Part shown: in pieces, positions 1 through 7,279 of the stretch
Position numbering within the stretch: the stretch's first letter is position 1
Layout: each line of letters opens with the position of its first letter
DNA from: SZUA-365 sp034002405
GTDB lineage: Bacteria; Bacteroidota; Ignavibacteria; SZUA-365
NCBI GenBank assembly: GCA_034002405.1
Contig: JAVFAS010000083.1
Location: forward strand, 1-11,796
Direction of reading: 5' to 3'
Length of the DNA: 11,796 nucleotides
Made by a program: the position numbers and the translations under genes
The notes under the pieces: model-generated
Seen by the model: the letters and a program-made list of their open reading frames with translations, nothing else
What the model was told of the DNA's origin: nothing
Database searches by the model: none

Positions 1-34
1 CCCCCCCGCCAGTTTGGGGGGGGGGGGGGGGGGG
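1..34. other. Low-complexity C-run / G-run at the window edge
   Basis: Seven Cs (1-7), then GCCAGTTT, then nineteen consecutive Gs (16-34). The C-run and G-run could pair as a hairpin with an 8-nt loop. A 19-base G homopolymer at a sequence edge is more likely an assembly or base-calling artefact (poly-G) than biology. A real G-tract or quadruplex cannot be excluded from the sequence. Confidence 0.6.
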
Positions 35-50
35 CGCCTCCTGGAGGCTT

Positions 51-93
51 AATCGAGGGCAGGGGCATACCGACCAAATCGAGGGCAGAGGCG
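51..93 (+). repeat. Two-copy short direct repeat downstream of gatD
   Basis: The 17-bp unit AATCGAGGGCAGGGGCA(T) occurs at 51-67 and again at 77-93 with two differences, a 26-bp period. The shared core ATCGAGGG also occurs in the TATCGAGGGG ends of the intergenic repeats near 9006-9029 and 10415-10437, so this may be a diverged fragment of the same dispersed element. Just to its left is a small inverted repeat, GCCTCC-T-GGAGGC (36-48). Confidence 0.4.
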
Positions 94-148
94 TTCCAAA
101 ATCCATTCGTGCCTTTTCTTCGTGTTTTCGAGTCTTGGTGGTTTCTTC

Positions 149-1537
149 CTACCGCCGGATCGTCCCGACAAACTCGTCCACCTCGGGGATGCCACCCTGG
201 AAAATCAGGTAGCCGTTGTATGGCTCGCGGGGGGTGGTTTCTCCGTTGATGGGGGTGAGCATGATTTCCTTGACCCGTGCGAGATCATCACTCTGTCCGA
301 GTGCCCAGCCGAGCTTGATGTAGGCGGCCTCGGGGAGCATGTTTTCGAGAGGAATCACCCCGAGATCCATCATCTCGCGTCCGGTTTCGTAGACGTACAT
401 CTGCACGTAGCCCCAGAGCGTCTGCACGGTCATGTACACCGCCACCCCGGCGTCCTTCGCGCGCCGCAGCGCGGGATACAGTGGTTTGTTGACGTGCCCG
501 AGTCCCGTGCCCGCGATGATGATGCCCTTGTAGCCGTTGTCGACCATCATGTCCATCATGTCGGCTTTCATGTTCGGGTAATAGTACAGAATGCCGACGC
601 GGTCGTCGAACACGGCCGAAACCTTCACTTCCCGGTCGTCGCGACGTTTGTGGTAGTCGTCGCGAAGATAGGTGAAGCCCTCGCGGTTCACCATGGCGAG
701 CGGGATGTCGCCGATGGTGCGGAAGGTCGAACGGTAGGAGGAATGCATTTTCCGCACGCGCGTGCCACGATGCAGGAGGCCGTATTCGTCGGAAGTCGGA
801 CCGAACATGCAGACCATCACCTCGGCGATGTCGCAGTCGGCGGCGGTCTTCACGCTGTGGATCAGGTTGAGCGCGGCGTCGGAGGATGGCCGGTCGCTCG
901 AACGCTGCGAGCCGACCATGACGATGGGCACGGGGGAATCCTGCACCATGTACGACAGCGCGGCCGCGGTGTGATGCATGGTGTCGGTGCCGTGTCCGAC
1001 AACGATGCCGCGCACGCCCTTGCGGATTTCCTCGCCGATGCGCTCGGCGAGAATCATGTATTGCTCGGGACCCATGTTCTCGCTGAACACCCCGAAAATC
1101 TTCTCGGTCTCGAGATTACAGAGATCCGCCAGCTCGGGCACCGAACCGTAGAGCTCACCCGGCGTGAAGGCGGGGATCACGGCGCCGGTGCGGTAGTCGA
1201 GGCGGCTGGCGATGGTGCCACCCGTGCCGAGCAGTACGACGCGCTCTTTCTTCCGGTCATACGGGAAGGCCTTCTCGGGAATCTTGTAATGCGCTTCCTT
1301 GTATCCGATTTCCTTCGCGTCGATGATACGGTCGACGCGGAGTCCGACATTGTACCCGGTGATCATCTTGATCACGATGTGATCGCCGTCGGCGGTCTCG
1401 GAACGGGGAAGGACAATCCCCTCGAAACTGTCATCCTCGGTGGTGAGCACGGCATCGCTCCAGACGCGGATGCCGAATTTCTTCATGGCATCCAGCGCGG
1501 CGCCCCTGTATCCTTTGTAGGTATCCTTGTCGCTCAT
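149..1537 (-). CDS. gatD: Glu-tRNA(Gln) amidotransferase subunit D (GatD, asparaginase-like)
   Basis: A 462-aa protein. GatD is the glutaminase subunit of GatDE: it hydrolyses glutamine and supplies ammonia to GatE, which converts mischarged Glu-tRNA(Gln) to Gln-tRNA(Gln) in the cytoplasm. Residues 1-95 match the small N-terminal GatD domain. The rest is an L-asparaginase fold with GTGGTIASRLDYRTG at 104-118 (nucleophile T108), GHGTDTM at 181-187 (T184, D185) and the catalytic-loop lysine K263 in TRVRKMHSS. The full Thr/Thr/Asp/Lys set is therefore present. The N-terminal domain and the GatE partner distinguish it from a free asparaginase. The ATG at 1535-1537 was chosen because it overlaps the gatE stop codon (ATGA), which implies translational coupling; the longer open frame running to 1690 would lie inside gatE. 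The length suits the family and no lesion is visible. No clear terminator was seen between 1 and 148. Confidence 0.93.
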   Translation of the reverse strand: MSDKDTYKGYRGAALDAMKKFGIRVWSDAVLTTEDDSFEGIVLPRSETADGDHIVIKMITGYNVGLRVDRIIDAKEIGYKEAHYKIPEKAFPYDRKKERVVLLGTGGTIASRLDYRTGAVIPAFTPGELYGSVPELADLCNLETEKIFGVFSENMGPEQYMILAERIGEEIRKGVRGIVVGHGTDTMHHTAAALSYMVQDSPVPIVMVGSQRSSDRPSSDAALNLIHSVKTAADCDIAEVMVCMFGPTSDEYGLLHRGTRVRKMHSSYRSTFRTIGDIPLAMVNREGFTYLRDDYHKRRDDREVKVSAVFDDRVGILYYYPNMKADMMDMMVDNGYKGIIIAGTGLGHVNKPLYPALRRAKDAGVAVYMTVQTLWGYVQMYVYETGREMMDLGVIPLENMLPEAAYIKLGWALGQSDDLARVKEIMLTPINGETTPREPYNGYLIFQGGIPEVDEFVGTIRR

Positions 1538-3459
1538 GCGTGCGCCTCCTTCGCGAAAAAGGCCTCGACCTCGGTGGCCACGTCGGCGCCGGGAATGCGT
1601 CCGCGGACTTCGTCCATGACGCGGTCGAGGGTGAGATTGGGAACATTCTGCTGGCTGTGCAGGCGCGAGAAGCGCACCTGCTGCCGGCATTTCACGATGA
1701 AGGCCTTGAGTTCCTTCGCCTCGAGCCGTGGCGGTAGCGCCTCGGCGTCGAAGCCGTCACGCAATGCGCGGCGCATGGCGTCGAGCACGCCATCCTTGGT
1801 CAGCTTCCCGTCGCGCACGGCATGCAGAATCGCCCGGATGGTGTCGGGCGCGAGAACACCGTCCGCGCCGTATTCGCGGCGTAAGCGGCGCGGGTAGCGC
1901 CAGAGCATCACCGCCGCGTCCGTCACACTGAAGCCGAGTTCACCCACCGCTTCGTCGAACAGCGGCGCCAGGTCGGAAATCGCCAATCCTTCGATGGCAT
2001 CGTGCGGCACCTGCAGGTCGTGATAGCGGCGCACGCGGTCCCAGTACTGCACCGGCATGCGCTCGCGCAGACGCGCCAGCCGCTCCGGGGTCACGCGGAT
2101 CGGAGGAAGATCGGTGTCGGGATACATGCGCTGCGGTCCGGGCAGGATGCGCTCGAAGCCGGTGGTGCCGTCGCGCAAGGCCTGACGGGTCTCGGACGGG
2201 ATGCCGATCGTTGCTTCCTTCGCGCGAATGATGATTTCCTTCGTCGCGGTTTCGACGTCCCGCGCGTCGCCCCACACGATCACCACGGTGTCGGACGGCG
2301 TGCACTCGACCGCGGCCTTGGTCTCCTTCCATTCCGCGCCTGAGAGCGTTTCGCTCATGCTGTCGGAGTGAATGATGTTTGGCAGTACCGAAAGACAGGC
2401 GATCACGCGCACCCGGTCGCTGATTTCGCGGGAAAAGACCGTATTGTCCTGTGTCTGCCAGCGCAGCAGTTCCGCCCATCCCGGCAGGCACACCGCGGAG
2501 ACGACCTGTCCCTTTTTCATCGCGTCGGCGATGGGGAGGAAGCGCGTTCGTTTGAGAATGCGGGTCACATTGACCGCGCGGGAGGTGAAGGTCTCTTCGG
2601 TGATTCCGCGGCGATGCAATTCCTCGCGCAGGCGCAGCAGGTTCCACTGCCGCTGTGCTTCGTTGAACGTGAGCAGGGGCATCGTGCCGATGCGGGGCAC
2701 GCCCTTGATCTCGATGCGTGTGCCACCGGTGACCGAGACGTTGGTATCGGCGCGTGTGGCGCCGATGCCGCGACGTACCCTGCCCGTGGTCCGCATCATC
2801 TTGCGCAGGATCTGGGCGACCTCGGCGACTTCGGTCGGCGTGCGCATGTCCGGACCCGTCACGAGCTCGATCAGCGGCATGCCCAGACGGTCGGTGTTGT
2901 AAATGCGATCATGGCCGATGTCGCTGATCTCGCGGCAGGAATCTTCCTCGATACCGAGCTGGATCATCGAGATCGTGCGGTCACGATACGGCACCGAACC
3001 GTGCACGCCGCAGATCGCGGTGCGCTGGAACCCGGTCGGAATGCTTCCATCAAGATACTGCTTGCGCGCGATGTGTACCTCGTCGACCAACGACAGGTCG
3101 CTGAGCATGGAAATCTCGAGCGCGATGTCCAGCGCCTCGTCGTCCATCATGAACGGCGGGGTGTCATCCATCTCGTAGGTACAGACGGTTTCCTTGTTGA
3201 CGCGATAAATGATGTTTTTCCTTGTCTTGAATTCCATCAGCGCGGTGCCGTCGTACTCTCCGAGCTCGGAAAGGGTGGGACGCATGTGACGGAGAATCTC
3301 CGCGTGATAGTCGCTCGAATAGCGGCCGGCCGGACAGCGGCAGAACAGCTTGCTCTGTGTCAAAAGCTGCTGATGTACCTCGAGGCCGGACTTGAACCCG
3401 ACGGTCGCGTAGTCCTCGGGCGTCATGTCCTCGAAAGGTTTGAATTCGAATTCGTACAT
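1534..3459 (-). CDS. gatE: Glu-tRNA(Gln) amidotransferase subunit E (GatE)
   Basis: A 641-aa protein: the tRNA-binding kinase/amidotransferase subunit that phosphorylates the glutamyl moiety of Glu-tRNA(Gln) and amidates it with ammonia from GatD. The GatB/GatE cradle has SGLEVHQQLLTQSKLFCRCP (24-43), EMDDTPPF (96-103), GLMPLIELVTGPD-like MPLIELVTGPDMRTP (194-208) and RADTNVSVTGGTRIEIKGV (236-254). An insert at about 275-420 resembles the AspRS-type GAD domain that separates GatE from GatB. The hinge motif GPQRMYPDTDLPP lies at 441-453, and a helical plus YqeY-like tail covers about 480-641. The ATG at 3457-3459 was chosen because family similarity begins right after it; the longer open frame to 3648 would run into the divergent pirin gene. 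There is no Shine-Dalgarno before this ATG, which is common in Bacteroidota. It is the first gene of a gatE-gatD operon with a Bacteroidota-type promoter about 30 bp upstream. Confidence 0.94.
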   Translation of the reverse strand: MYEFEFKPFEDMTPEDYATVGFKSGLEVHQQLLTQSKLFCRCPAGRYSSDYHAEILRHMRPTLSELGEYDGTALMEFKTRKNIIYRVNKETVCTYEMDDTPPFMMDDEALDIALEISMLSDLSLVDEVHIARKQYLDGSIPTGFQRTAICGVHGSVPYRDRTISMIQLGIEEDSCREISDIGHDRIYNTDRLGMPLIELVTGPDMRTPTEVAEVAQILRKMMRTTGRVRRGIGATRADTNVSVTGGTRIEIKGVPRIGTMPLLTFNEAQRQWNLLRLREELHRRGITEETFTSRAVNVTRILKRTRFLPIADAMKKGQVVSAVCLPGWAELLRWQTQDNTVFSREISDRVRVIACLSVLPNIIHSDSMSETLSGAEWKETKAAVECTPSDTVVIVWGDARDVETATKEIIIRAKEATIGIPSETRQALRDGTTGFERILPGPQRMYPDTDLPPIRVTPERLARLRERMPVQYWDRVRRYHDLQVPHDAIEGLAISDLAPLFDEAVGELGFSVTDAAVMLWRYPRRLRREYGADGVLAPDTIRAILHAVRDGKLTKDGVLDAMRRALRDGFDAEALPPRLEAKELKAFIVKCRQQVRFSRLHSQQNVPNLTLDRVMDEVRGRIPGADVATEVEAFFAKEAHA

Positions 3460-3488
3460 GGAGCGATGGGGGTGGTACGTTGTGGCAA

Positions 3489-3519
3489 AAAAGGTATGTC
3501 CCGATAAAATTAAGACAAT
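3489..3519 (-). promoter_or_regulatory. Bacteroidota-type promoter of gatE-gatD
   Basis: Read on the minus strand, ATTG (3519-3516) is followed after exactly 19 bases by TACCTTTT (3496-3489). The Bacteroidota housekeeping consensus is TTTG-N19-TAnnTTTG, so 3 of 4 bases match in the -33 box and 5 of 6 fixed bases in the -7 box. The predicted transcript start is near 3485, giving a leader of roughly 25 nt before the gatE ATG. Confidence 0.5.
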
Positions 3520-3542
3520 GTGGTACGGGATCCAAGTGGCTG

Positions 3543-3575
3543 TTGGCTGGTGGCCAATAGCCAAAGTGGCGCCAC
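3543..3575. promoter_or_regulatory. Inverted-repeat cluster between gatE and the pirin gene
   Basis: TTGGCT (3543-3548) and AGCCAA (3559-3564) form an inverted repeat with a 10-bp spacer. They are followed at once by the perfect 10-bp palindrome GTGGCGCCAC (3566-3575). The pentamer GTGGC recurs at 3536, 3550 and 3566. The cluster lies upstream of the gatE -33 box and 48 bp before the pirin ATG, so it is placed for a regulator of either divergent gene. The binding protein is unknown. Confidence 0.4.
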
Positions 3576-3622
3576 GGTTGTATCTTCCCGACATCACCTG
3601 TGATAACGCCGAAAGGAACTGC

Positions 3623-4645
3623 ATGAACACATCCGTACTCCTCGACATGCACCCGCTGGACTTTCAGTGGCCGACGCTGGATCCCTTTCTCTTCTGTGTG
3701 CATCACGACGACGCCTATCCGCGCGGAAATGCGGAGATGGGTCCCATCACCTCGCTGGCGGGACGAGATCTCGGACAGGATTTCACCGTCCGTGACGGCT
3801 GGCGCATGTATCACGGCACGCGCGTGCCGGGCTTCCCCGCGCATCCGCATCGCGGCTTCGAAACCGTGACGGTGGTGCTCACGGGCTTTGTCGATCATTC
3901 CGATTCCTTTGGCGCGGCGGGACGCTATGGCGGCGGGGATGTGCAGTGGATGACCGCGGGACGCGGCATGCAACACGCCGAGATGTTTCCGCTCCTCCGC
4001 GAGGATGCGGACAATCCGCTCGAGCTGTTCCAGATCTGGCTGAATCTTCCGCGGCACGGCAAACTCGTCGATCCACATTACCGGATGTTCTGGTCCGAAA
4101 ACATCCCCGTAGTGCCCGCTCCCGGTGCGAGCGGCACGGTGCGGGTGCGACTGATCGCGGGACGGCTCGGTGACACCGATGCACCCGCGCCGCCACCCGA
4201 TTCCTGGGCGGCGGACGCCGACCATGCGGTCGCGATCTGGATCATCGCGATGGATGCCGGTAGTATCTGGACACTCCCGGCCGCGGCGGCATCGTCCCGG
4301 CGCATGCTGTATTTCTTCGAGGGGGCCGCGCTCACGGTCGGGGGAAGCGAACTGCCGCCTTCCCACGCCGCCGAGTTGCGTTCCGACCAGGCGATCGAAC
4401 TACGTGCCGGCGCGGAGCCGGTGCGCGCCCTGCTGCTCCAGGGAAGTCCGATCGCGGAACCCGTCGTGCAATACGGACCCTTCGTGATGAACACACAGGA
4501 AGAAATCAAGGCGGCGTTCGTGGATTATCAACGCAATCAATTCGGGGGATGGCCGTGGGATCGTCCCGATCCGGTGCACATGCGCGGGGCGGGACGCTTC
4601 GCCCGGTATATCGACGGCACGGAAGAGCGTCCCCGACACGGTTGA
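3623..4645 (+). CDS. Pirin family protein (cupin metalloprotein, possible quercetinase-type)
   Basis: A 340-aa two-cupin protein of the pirin family. The N-terminal cupin carries HPHRGFETVTVVL (74-86) and GRGMQHAEMF (113-122), giving metal ligands H74, H76, H118 and E120 in the arrangement of human and bacterial pirins (usually Fe(II)). The pirin C-terminal signature is present as NTQEEIKAAFVDYQRNQFGG (290-309). Family members act as redox-sensitive transcription cofactors or, in some bacteria, as quercetin 2,3-dioxygenases; the sequence does not tell which. There is no signal peptide, so it is cytoplasmic. It is longer than the usual ~290 aa, partly through a Pro/Ala-rich segment near 183-200 and a C-terminal tail. 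The ATG at 3623 is preceded by AAAGGA (3612-3617) with 5-nt spacing, a good ribosome site; the frame stays open further upstream but lacks similarity there. It is a single gene divergent from gatE. Confidence 0.9.
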   Translation: MNTSVLLDMHPLDFQWPTLDPFLFCVHHDDAYPRGNAEMGPITSLAGRDLGQDFTVRDGWRMYHGTRVPGFPAHPHRGFETVTVVLTGFVDHSDSFGAAGRYGGGDVQWMTAGRGMQHAEMFPLLREDADNPLELFQIWLNLPRHGKLVDPHYRMFWSENIPVVPAPGASGTVRVRLIAGRLGDTDAPAPPPDSWAADADHAVAIWIIAMDAGSIWTLPAAAASSRRMLYFFEGAALTVGGSELPPSHAAELRSDQAIELRAGAEPVRALLLQGSPIAEPVVQYGPFVMNTQEEIKAAFVDYQRNQFGGWPWDRPDPVHMRGAGRFARYIDGTEERPRHG

Positions 4646-4671
4646 TTCGTAGCGTTGAAATCCTAGATTTG
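4641..4671 (+). promoter_or_regulatory. Bacteroidota-type promoter of the histidine kinase gene
   Basis: GTTG (4641-4644) is followed by exactly 19 bases and then a perfect -7 box, TAGATTTG (4664-4671; consensus TAnnTTTG). The -33 box overlaps the pirin stop codon. The predicted start near 4675 leaves a leader of about 100 nt before the GTG at 4778, or about 45 nt if translation starts at the in-frame CTG at 4721. Confidence 0.6.
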
Positions 4672-4763
4672 TAATCGGACCCACTCGCTCCCTATTTCAC
4701 ACAGCGCCTCGAGGTACTCGCTGTTACGTACGCGACGAAGACCGGAATTCATATCCAACGGTG

Positions 4764-4779
4764 ACCGGTGGAAACCGGT
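4764..4779 (+). promoter_or_regulatory. Hairpin covering the GTG start of the histidine kinase
   Basis: ACCGGT (4764-4769), GGAA (4770-4773), ACCGGT (4774-4779). Because ACCGGT is its own reverse complement, this folds into a 6-bp stem with a GNRA-type tetraloop. The GTG start codon (4778-4780) has two of its three bases in the 3' arm. Either the hairpin limits initiation, or the true start is upstream and this is coding sequence. Confidence 0.4.
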
Positions 4780-7168
4780 GACGATTGTCCTGGTGATCCT
4801 CGCCGTCGCCACCGCGGCGGCATGGATTTTCTCCCAGCATCAGAAGCAGCGTTTCACGAAGCGCATCGCGCATGAACTGCGCCTGGTCGCGGACCTGAAG
4901 GCCGAGCAGCTGTCGCGTATGTATGTCGACGAGCGCAATGACATCGACCTGATCGCCGCAAGCCGCACGGTCGCCACGCTGTATGACCAGTGGAAGGAAA
5001 CGGGACGCGGTGCGGACCGGGATGCGTTGGCCGGCCAGCTCGCATCGTTGGCCGATCAACACGGATATCGGGACCTGTTTATCTGTAACGGTGATGGCGC
5101 CCGGTACATGCCGGATCAGTGGTCCGTCGAACAGTGCGACGAGCAACTCCGCCGTGTCGTCGTGTCAGCGCTGGAATCGAACACCGAACAGGCTACCGAT
5201 CTCTACTGGTGCACACGACACGCGGACATTCACTTTGATTTCGTCGCGCCGCTCGGGAAGTCCCGGCATCGCGCGGTGATCGTCGGCCGATTCCAGGCGC
5301 GGACCATGCTGTTTCCCATGACCATGTTGGGGGCACATTTCTCGCGAAGCGCGGAGTCGTATCTGTTGCGGAAGGAGCGCGATTCCGTGCGCGTCCTGAC
5401 CCCGTTGCGCTTTCGTCCGCATGCCGAATTGATGTTCGCCGTTCCTGCCCGCGACACCAGCAGCGCGCTGGTCCGCGCCACGATGAAACGCAGCGGGAAA
5501 TACGAAGGTCTGGATTATCGGGGCACGGCGGTGATCGGCTACACCCGTCCGGTGAAATCCACGCCGTGGTTCATCGTCGCCGAAGTCGACCGCGCGGAAG
5601 TGTTCGATGAAATGTATGTCGAACTCGTGTTGCTGGTCGCGCTTGTCATGACTTTGATGCTGACCGTCATCATTGGTGTGTGGCAGTACCTCCGGCGGCG
5701 ACAGCACGAACTCTATCGCTCGATGTTCGAGGATCATGCGGCGGTCATCCTGCTGATCGACACGAAGGATGGACAAATTGTCGACGCGAACCCGGCCGCC
5801 GCGCGGTTCTACGGATGGCCACGCGAACATCTGCTCCGGATGCGCATTGACGAAATCAACACCTTGCCGCGAGAGGAAGTACGGCAGCACATCAAATCCT
5901 CGGTCGTTGAGACCGTATTCCGGCATGAATATCGGCATCGTCTGGCCGATGGCAGCATTCGCGATGTGGAAGTGTTCGCCGGTCCCCTGCGCATTCACGG
6001 ACGGGAATTCCTACACTCTATTGTCACCGACGTCACCGAGAAAAAGCGGGCGGAACAATCCCTCCGCATGCTGGGTCGATCGGTCGAACAAAGTCCCGTG
6101 ACCATCGTGATCACGAATCTCGACGGCGTGATCGAATATGTCAATCCGGAGTTCACGCGCGTGACCGGATTCACCGCCGAGGACGTCCTTGGCAAGAAAA
6201 CCAGCGTGCTCGGCTCGGGTTACCATTCAAGTGAATTCTATGCGGAACTGTGGGGCACGATTCTCTCGGGCAAGGACTGGATCGGAGAATTCCGTAACAG
6301 GAGAAAAAGCGGCGAGGAATTCTGGGAACGTGCCATCATTTCGCCTGTCTTCGATCAGAAGGGGAATATCACGCATTTCCTCGGCGTCAAGTCCGACATC
6401 AGCGAGGAAAAACGCCTGCTCGCCGAGCTGGTGCAGGCCAAGGAGCGGGCGGAGGAAAGCGACCGACTCAAATCCACCTTCTTGGCGAACATGAGCCATG
6501 AAATCCGCACGCCAATCAATACCGTGGTCGGGTTCGCGGAACTGCTGCTCGATCCGGCGATCTCCCCCGACGACCGGACGGAGTTTTCCGATGTCATACG
6601 CCAACGCTCCTACGACCTGCTCAACATCATCAATGATATTCTTGATTTCTCCCGCATCGAGGCGGGCGAAGTGAGCATCGTCGTGGAGGAGTGCAGCGTG
6701 CATGACATTCTCGAGGATCTGCAGCGTACGTACTCCCACACGCCGGGACACGATGGCGTCCCGGTGAGCCTGCACAACGAACTCGGCGGGGACGATGACC
6801 ATCTCGTCACCGACGCGGCGCGCGTGCGGCAGGTGCTCACCAACCTTCTCTCCAATGCGGTGAAATTCACCCACGAGGGCGAGATTACTTTCGGCTGTCG
6901 GAAGATAAACGAGGAAGAAATCCTTTTTTATGTCCGCGATACCGGGATCGGGATTCCGGAGGACCTGCGCGCGATCATCTTCGACCGTTTCCGGCAGGCG
7001 GATGAATCCACCTCGCGCCGCTATGGCGGCACCGGCCTCGGCCTTGCCATCTGCCAGGGCATCGTGCAGCTGCTCGGCGGTCGTATCTGGGTGGAATCGA
7101 CACCGGGCAGGGGGAGCATTTTCCAATTCACCGTGCCGCGGCGGACGGTGATGCCGGAGATGCGCTGA
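4778..7168 (+). CDS. Membrane sensor histidine kinase with periplasmic sensor and two PAS domains
   Basis: A 796-aa inner-membrane kinase that should sense a signal outside the membrane and pass phosphate to a response regulator. TM1 is about 2-19; a periplasmic sensor spans about 20-280, Cache-like by the membrane-proximal STPWFIVAEVD (261-271). TM2 is about 281-303. PAS1 is about 311-420 and PAS2 about 428-545. A linker helix leads into HisKA with NMSHEIRTP (571-579, phospho-acceptor H574). HATPase_c has the N box around 689-697, G1 DTGIGIP (721-727) and G2 GGTGLGL (750-756), so all catalytic motifs are intact. There is no receiver or Hpt domain, and no response regulator gene in the window. 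The start is uncertain: GTG 4778 puts TM1 directly at the N-terminus, whereas the frame is open back to 4667 without ATG, GTG or TTG. The in-frame CTG at 4721 would add an Arg-rich N-terminus that fits the positive-inside rule. Confidence 0.93.
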   Translation: MTIVLVILAVATAAAWIFSQHQKQRFTKRIAHELRLVADLKAEQLSRMYVDERNDIDLIAASRTVATLYDQWKETGRGADRDALAGQLASLADQHGYRDLFICNGDGARYMPDQWSVEQCDEQLRRVVVSALESNTEQATDLYWCTRHADIHFDFVAPLGKSRHRAVIVGRFQARTMLFPMTMLGAHFSRSAESYLLRKERDSVRVLTPLRFRPHAELMFAVPARDTSSALVRATMKRSGKYEGLDYRGTAVIGYTRPVKSTPWFIVAEVDRAEVFDEMYVELVLLVALVMTLMLTVIIGVWQYLRRRQHELYRSMFEDHAAVILLIDTKDGQIVDANPAAARFYGWPREHLLRMRIDEINTLPREEVRQHIKSSVVETVFRHEYRHRLADGSIRDVEVFAGPLRIHGREFLHSIVTDVTEKKRAEQSLRMLGRSVEQSPVTIVITNLDGVIEYVNPEFTRVTGFTAEDVLGKKTSVLGSGYHSSEFYAELWGTILSGKDWIGEFRNRRKSGEEFWERAIISPVFDQKGNITHFLGVKSDISEEKRLLAELVQAKERAEESDRLKSTFLANMSHEIRTPINTVVGFAELLLDPAISPDDRTEFSDVIRQRSYDLLNIINDILDFSRIEAGEVSIVVEECSVHDILEDLQRTYSHTPGHDGVPVSLHNELGGDDDHLVTDAARVRQVLTNLLSNAVKFTHEGEITFGCRKINEEEILFYVRDTGIGIPEDLRAIIFDRFRQADESTSRRYGGTGLGLAICQGIVQLLGGRIWVESTPGRGSIFQFTVPRRTVMPEMR

Positions 7169-7226
7169 CGTCGCCCACCGCGTCGCGCGGGGAGGAACTT
7201 CCCCCCGGGCGTGGACAGAAAACAGG

Positions 7227-7256
7227 AACGGCGTCCCCCGGGGAGAGGACGCCGTT
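7227..7256 (-). terminator. Intrinsic terminator between convergent genes
   Basis: AACGGCGTCC (7227-7236) and GGACGCCGTT (7247-7256) form a perfect 10-bp stem with a 10-nt loop, 24 bp after the minus-strand stop at 7280. On the minus strand the stem is followed by a T-rich run (CCTGTTTTCTG), so it best serves the T9SS-protein gene. Being symmetric, it may also stop read-through from the kinase gene, whose stop is 58 bp away on the other side. Confidence 0.75.
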
Positions 7257-7279
7257 GTCATGTGTCTTGAAATTGATGG

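Noticed and set aside
122..1897. 591-codon open frame on the plus strand
   Set aside because: It lies antisense to the well-supported gatD and gatE; it is His/Arg/Val-rich without recognisable domains, as expected for the shadow of GC-rich coding DNA.
2368..3507. 379-codon plus-strand open frame
   Set aside because: Antisense to gatE, with no family similarity and a shadow-type composition.
3581..3588. TATCTTCC as a -7 box for the pirin gene
   Set aside because: It lacks the final TG and no TTG-type box lies 19-21 bases upstream, so support is too weak.
3460..3648. N-terminal extension of gatE to 3648
   Set aside because: It would cross the predicted promoter and overlap the divergent pirin start; GatE similarity begins after the ATG at 3459.
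3164..4366. 400-codon minus-strand open frame
   Set aside because: Antisense to the pirin gene and overlapping the N-terminus of gatE out of frame; no recognisable motif.
7189..7204. GGGGA...TCCCC hairpin after the kinase stop as a second terminator
   Set aside because: Only a 5-bp stem and no T-run follows; the 10-bp stem at 7227-7256 is much better.
6227..7261. 344-codon minus-strand open frame
   Set aside because: Antisense to the PAS2, HisKA and HATPase domains of the kinase, which are unmistakable.
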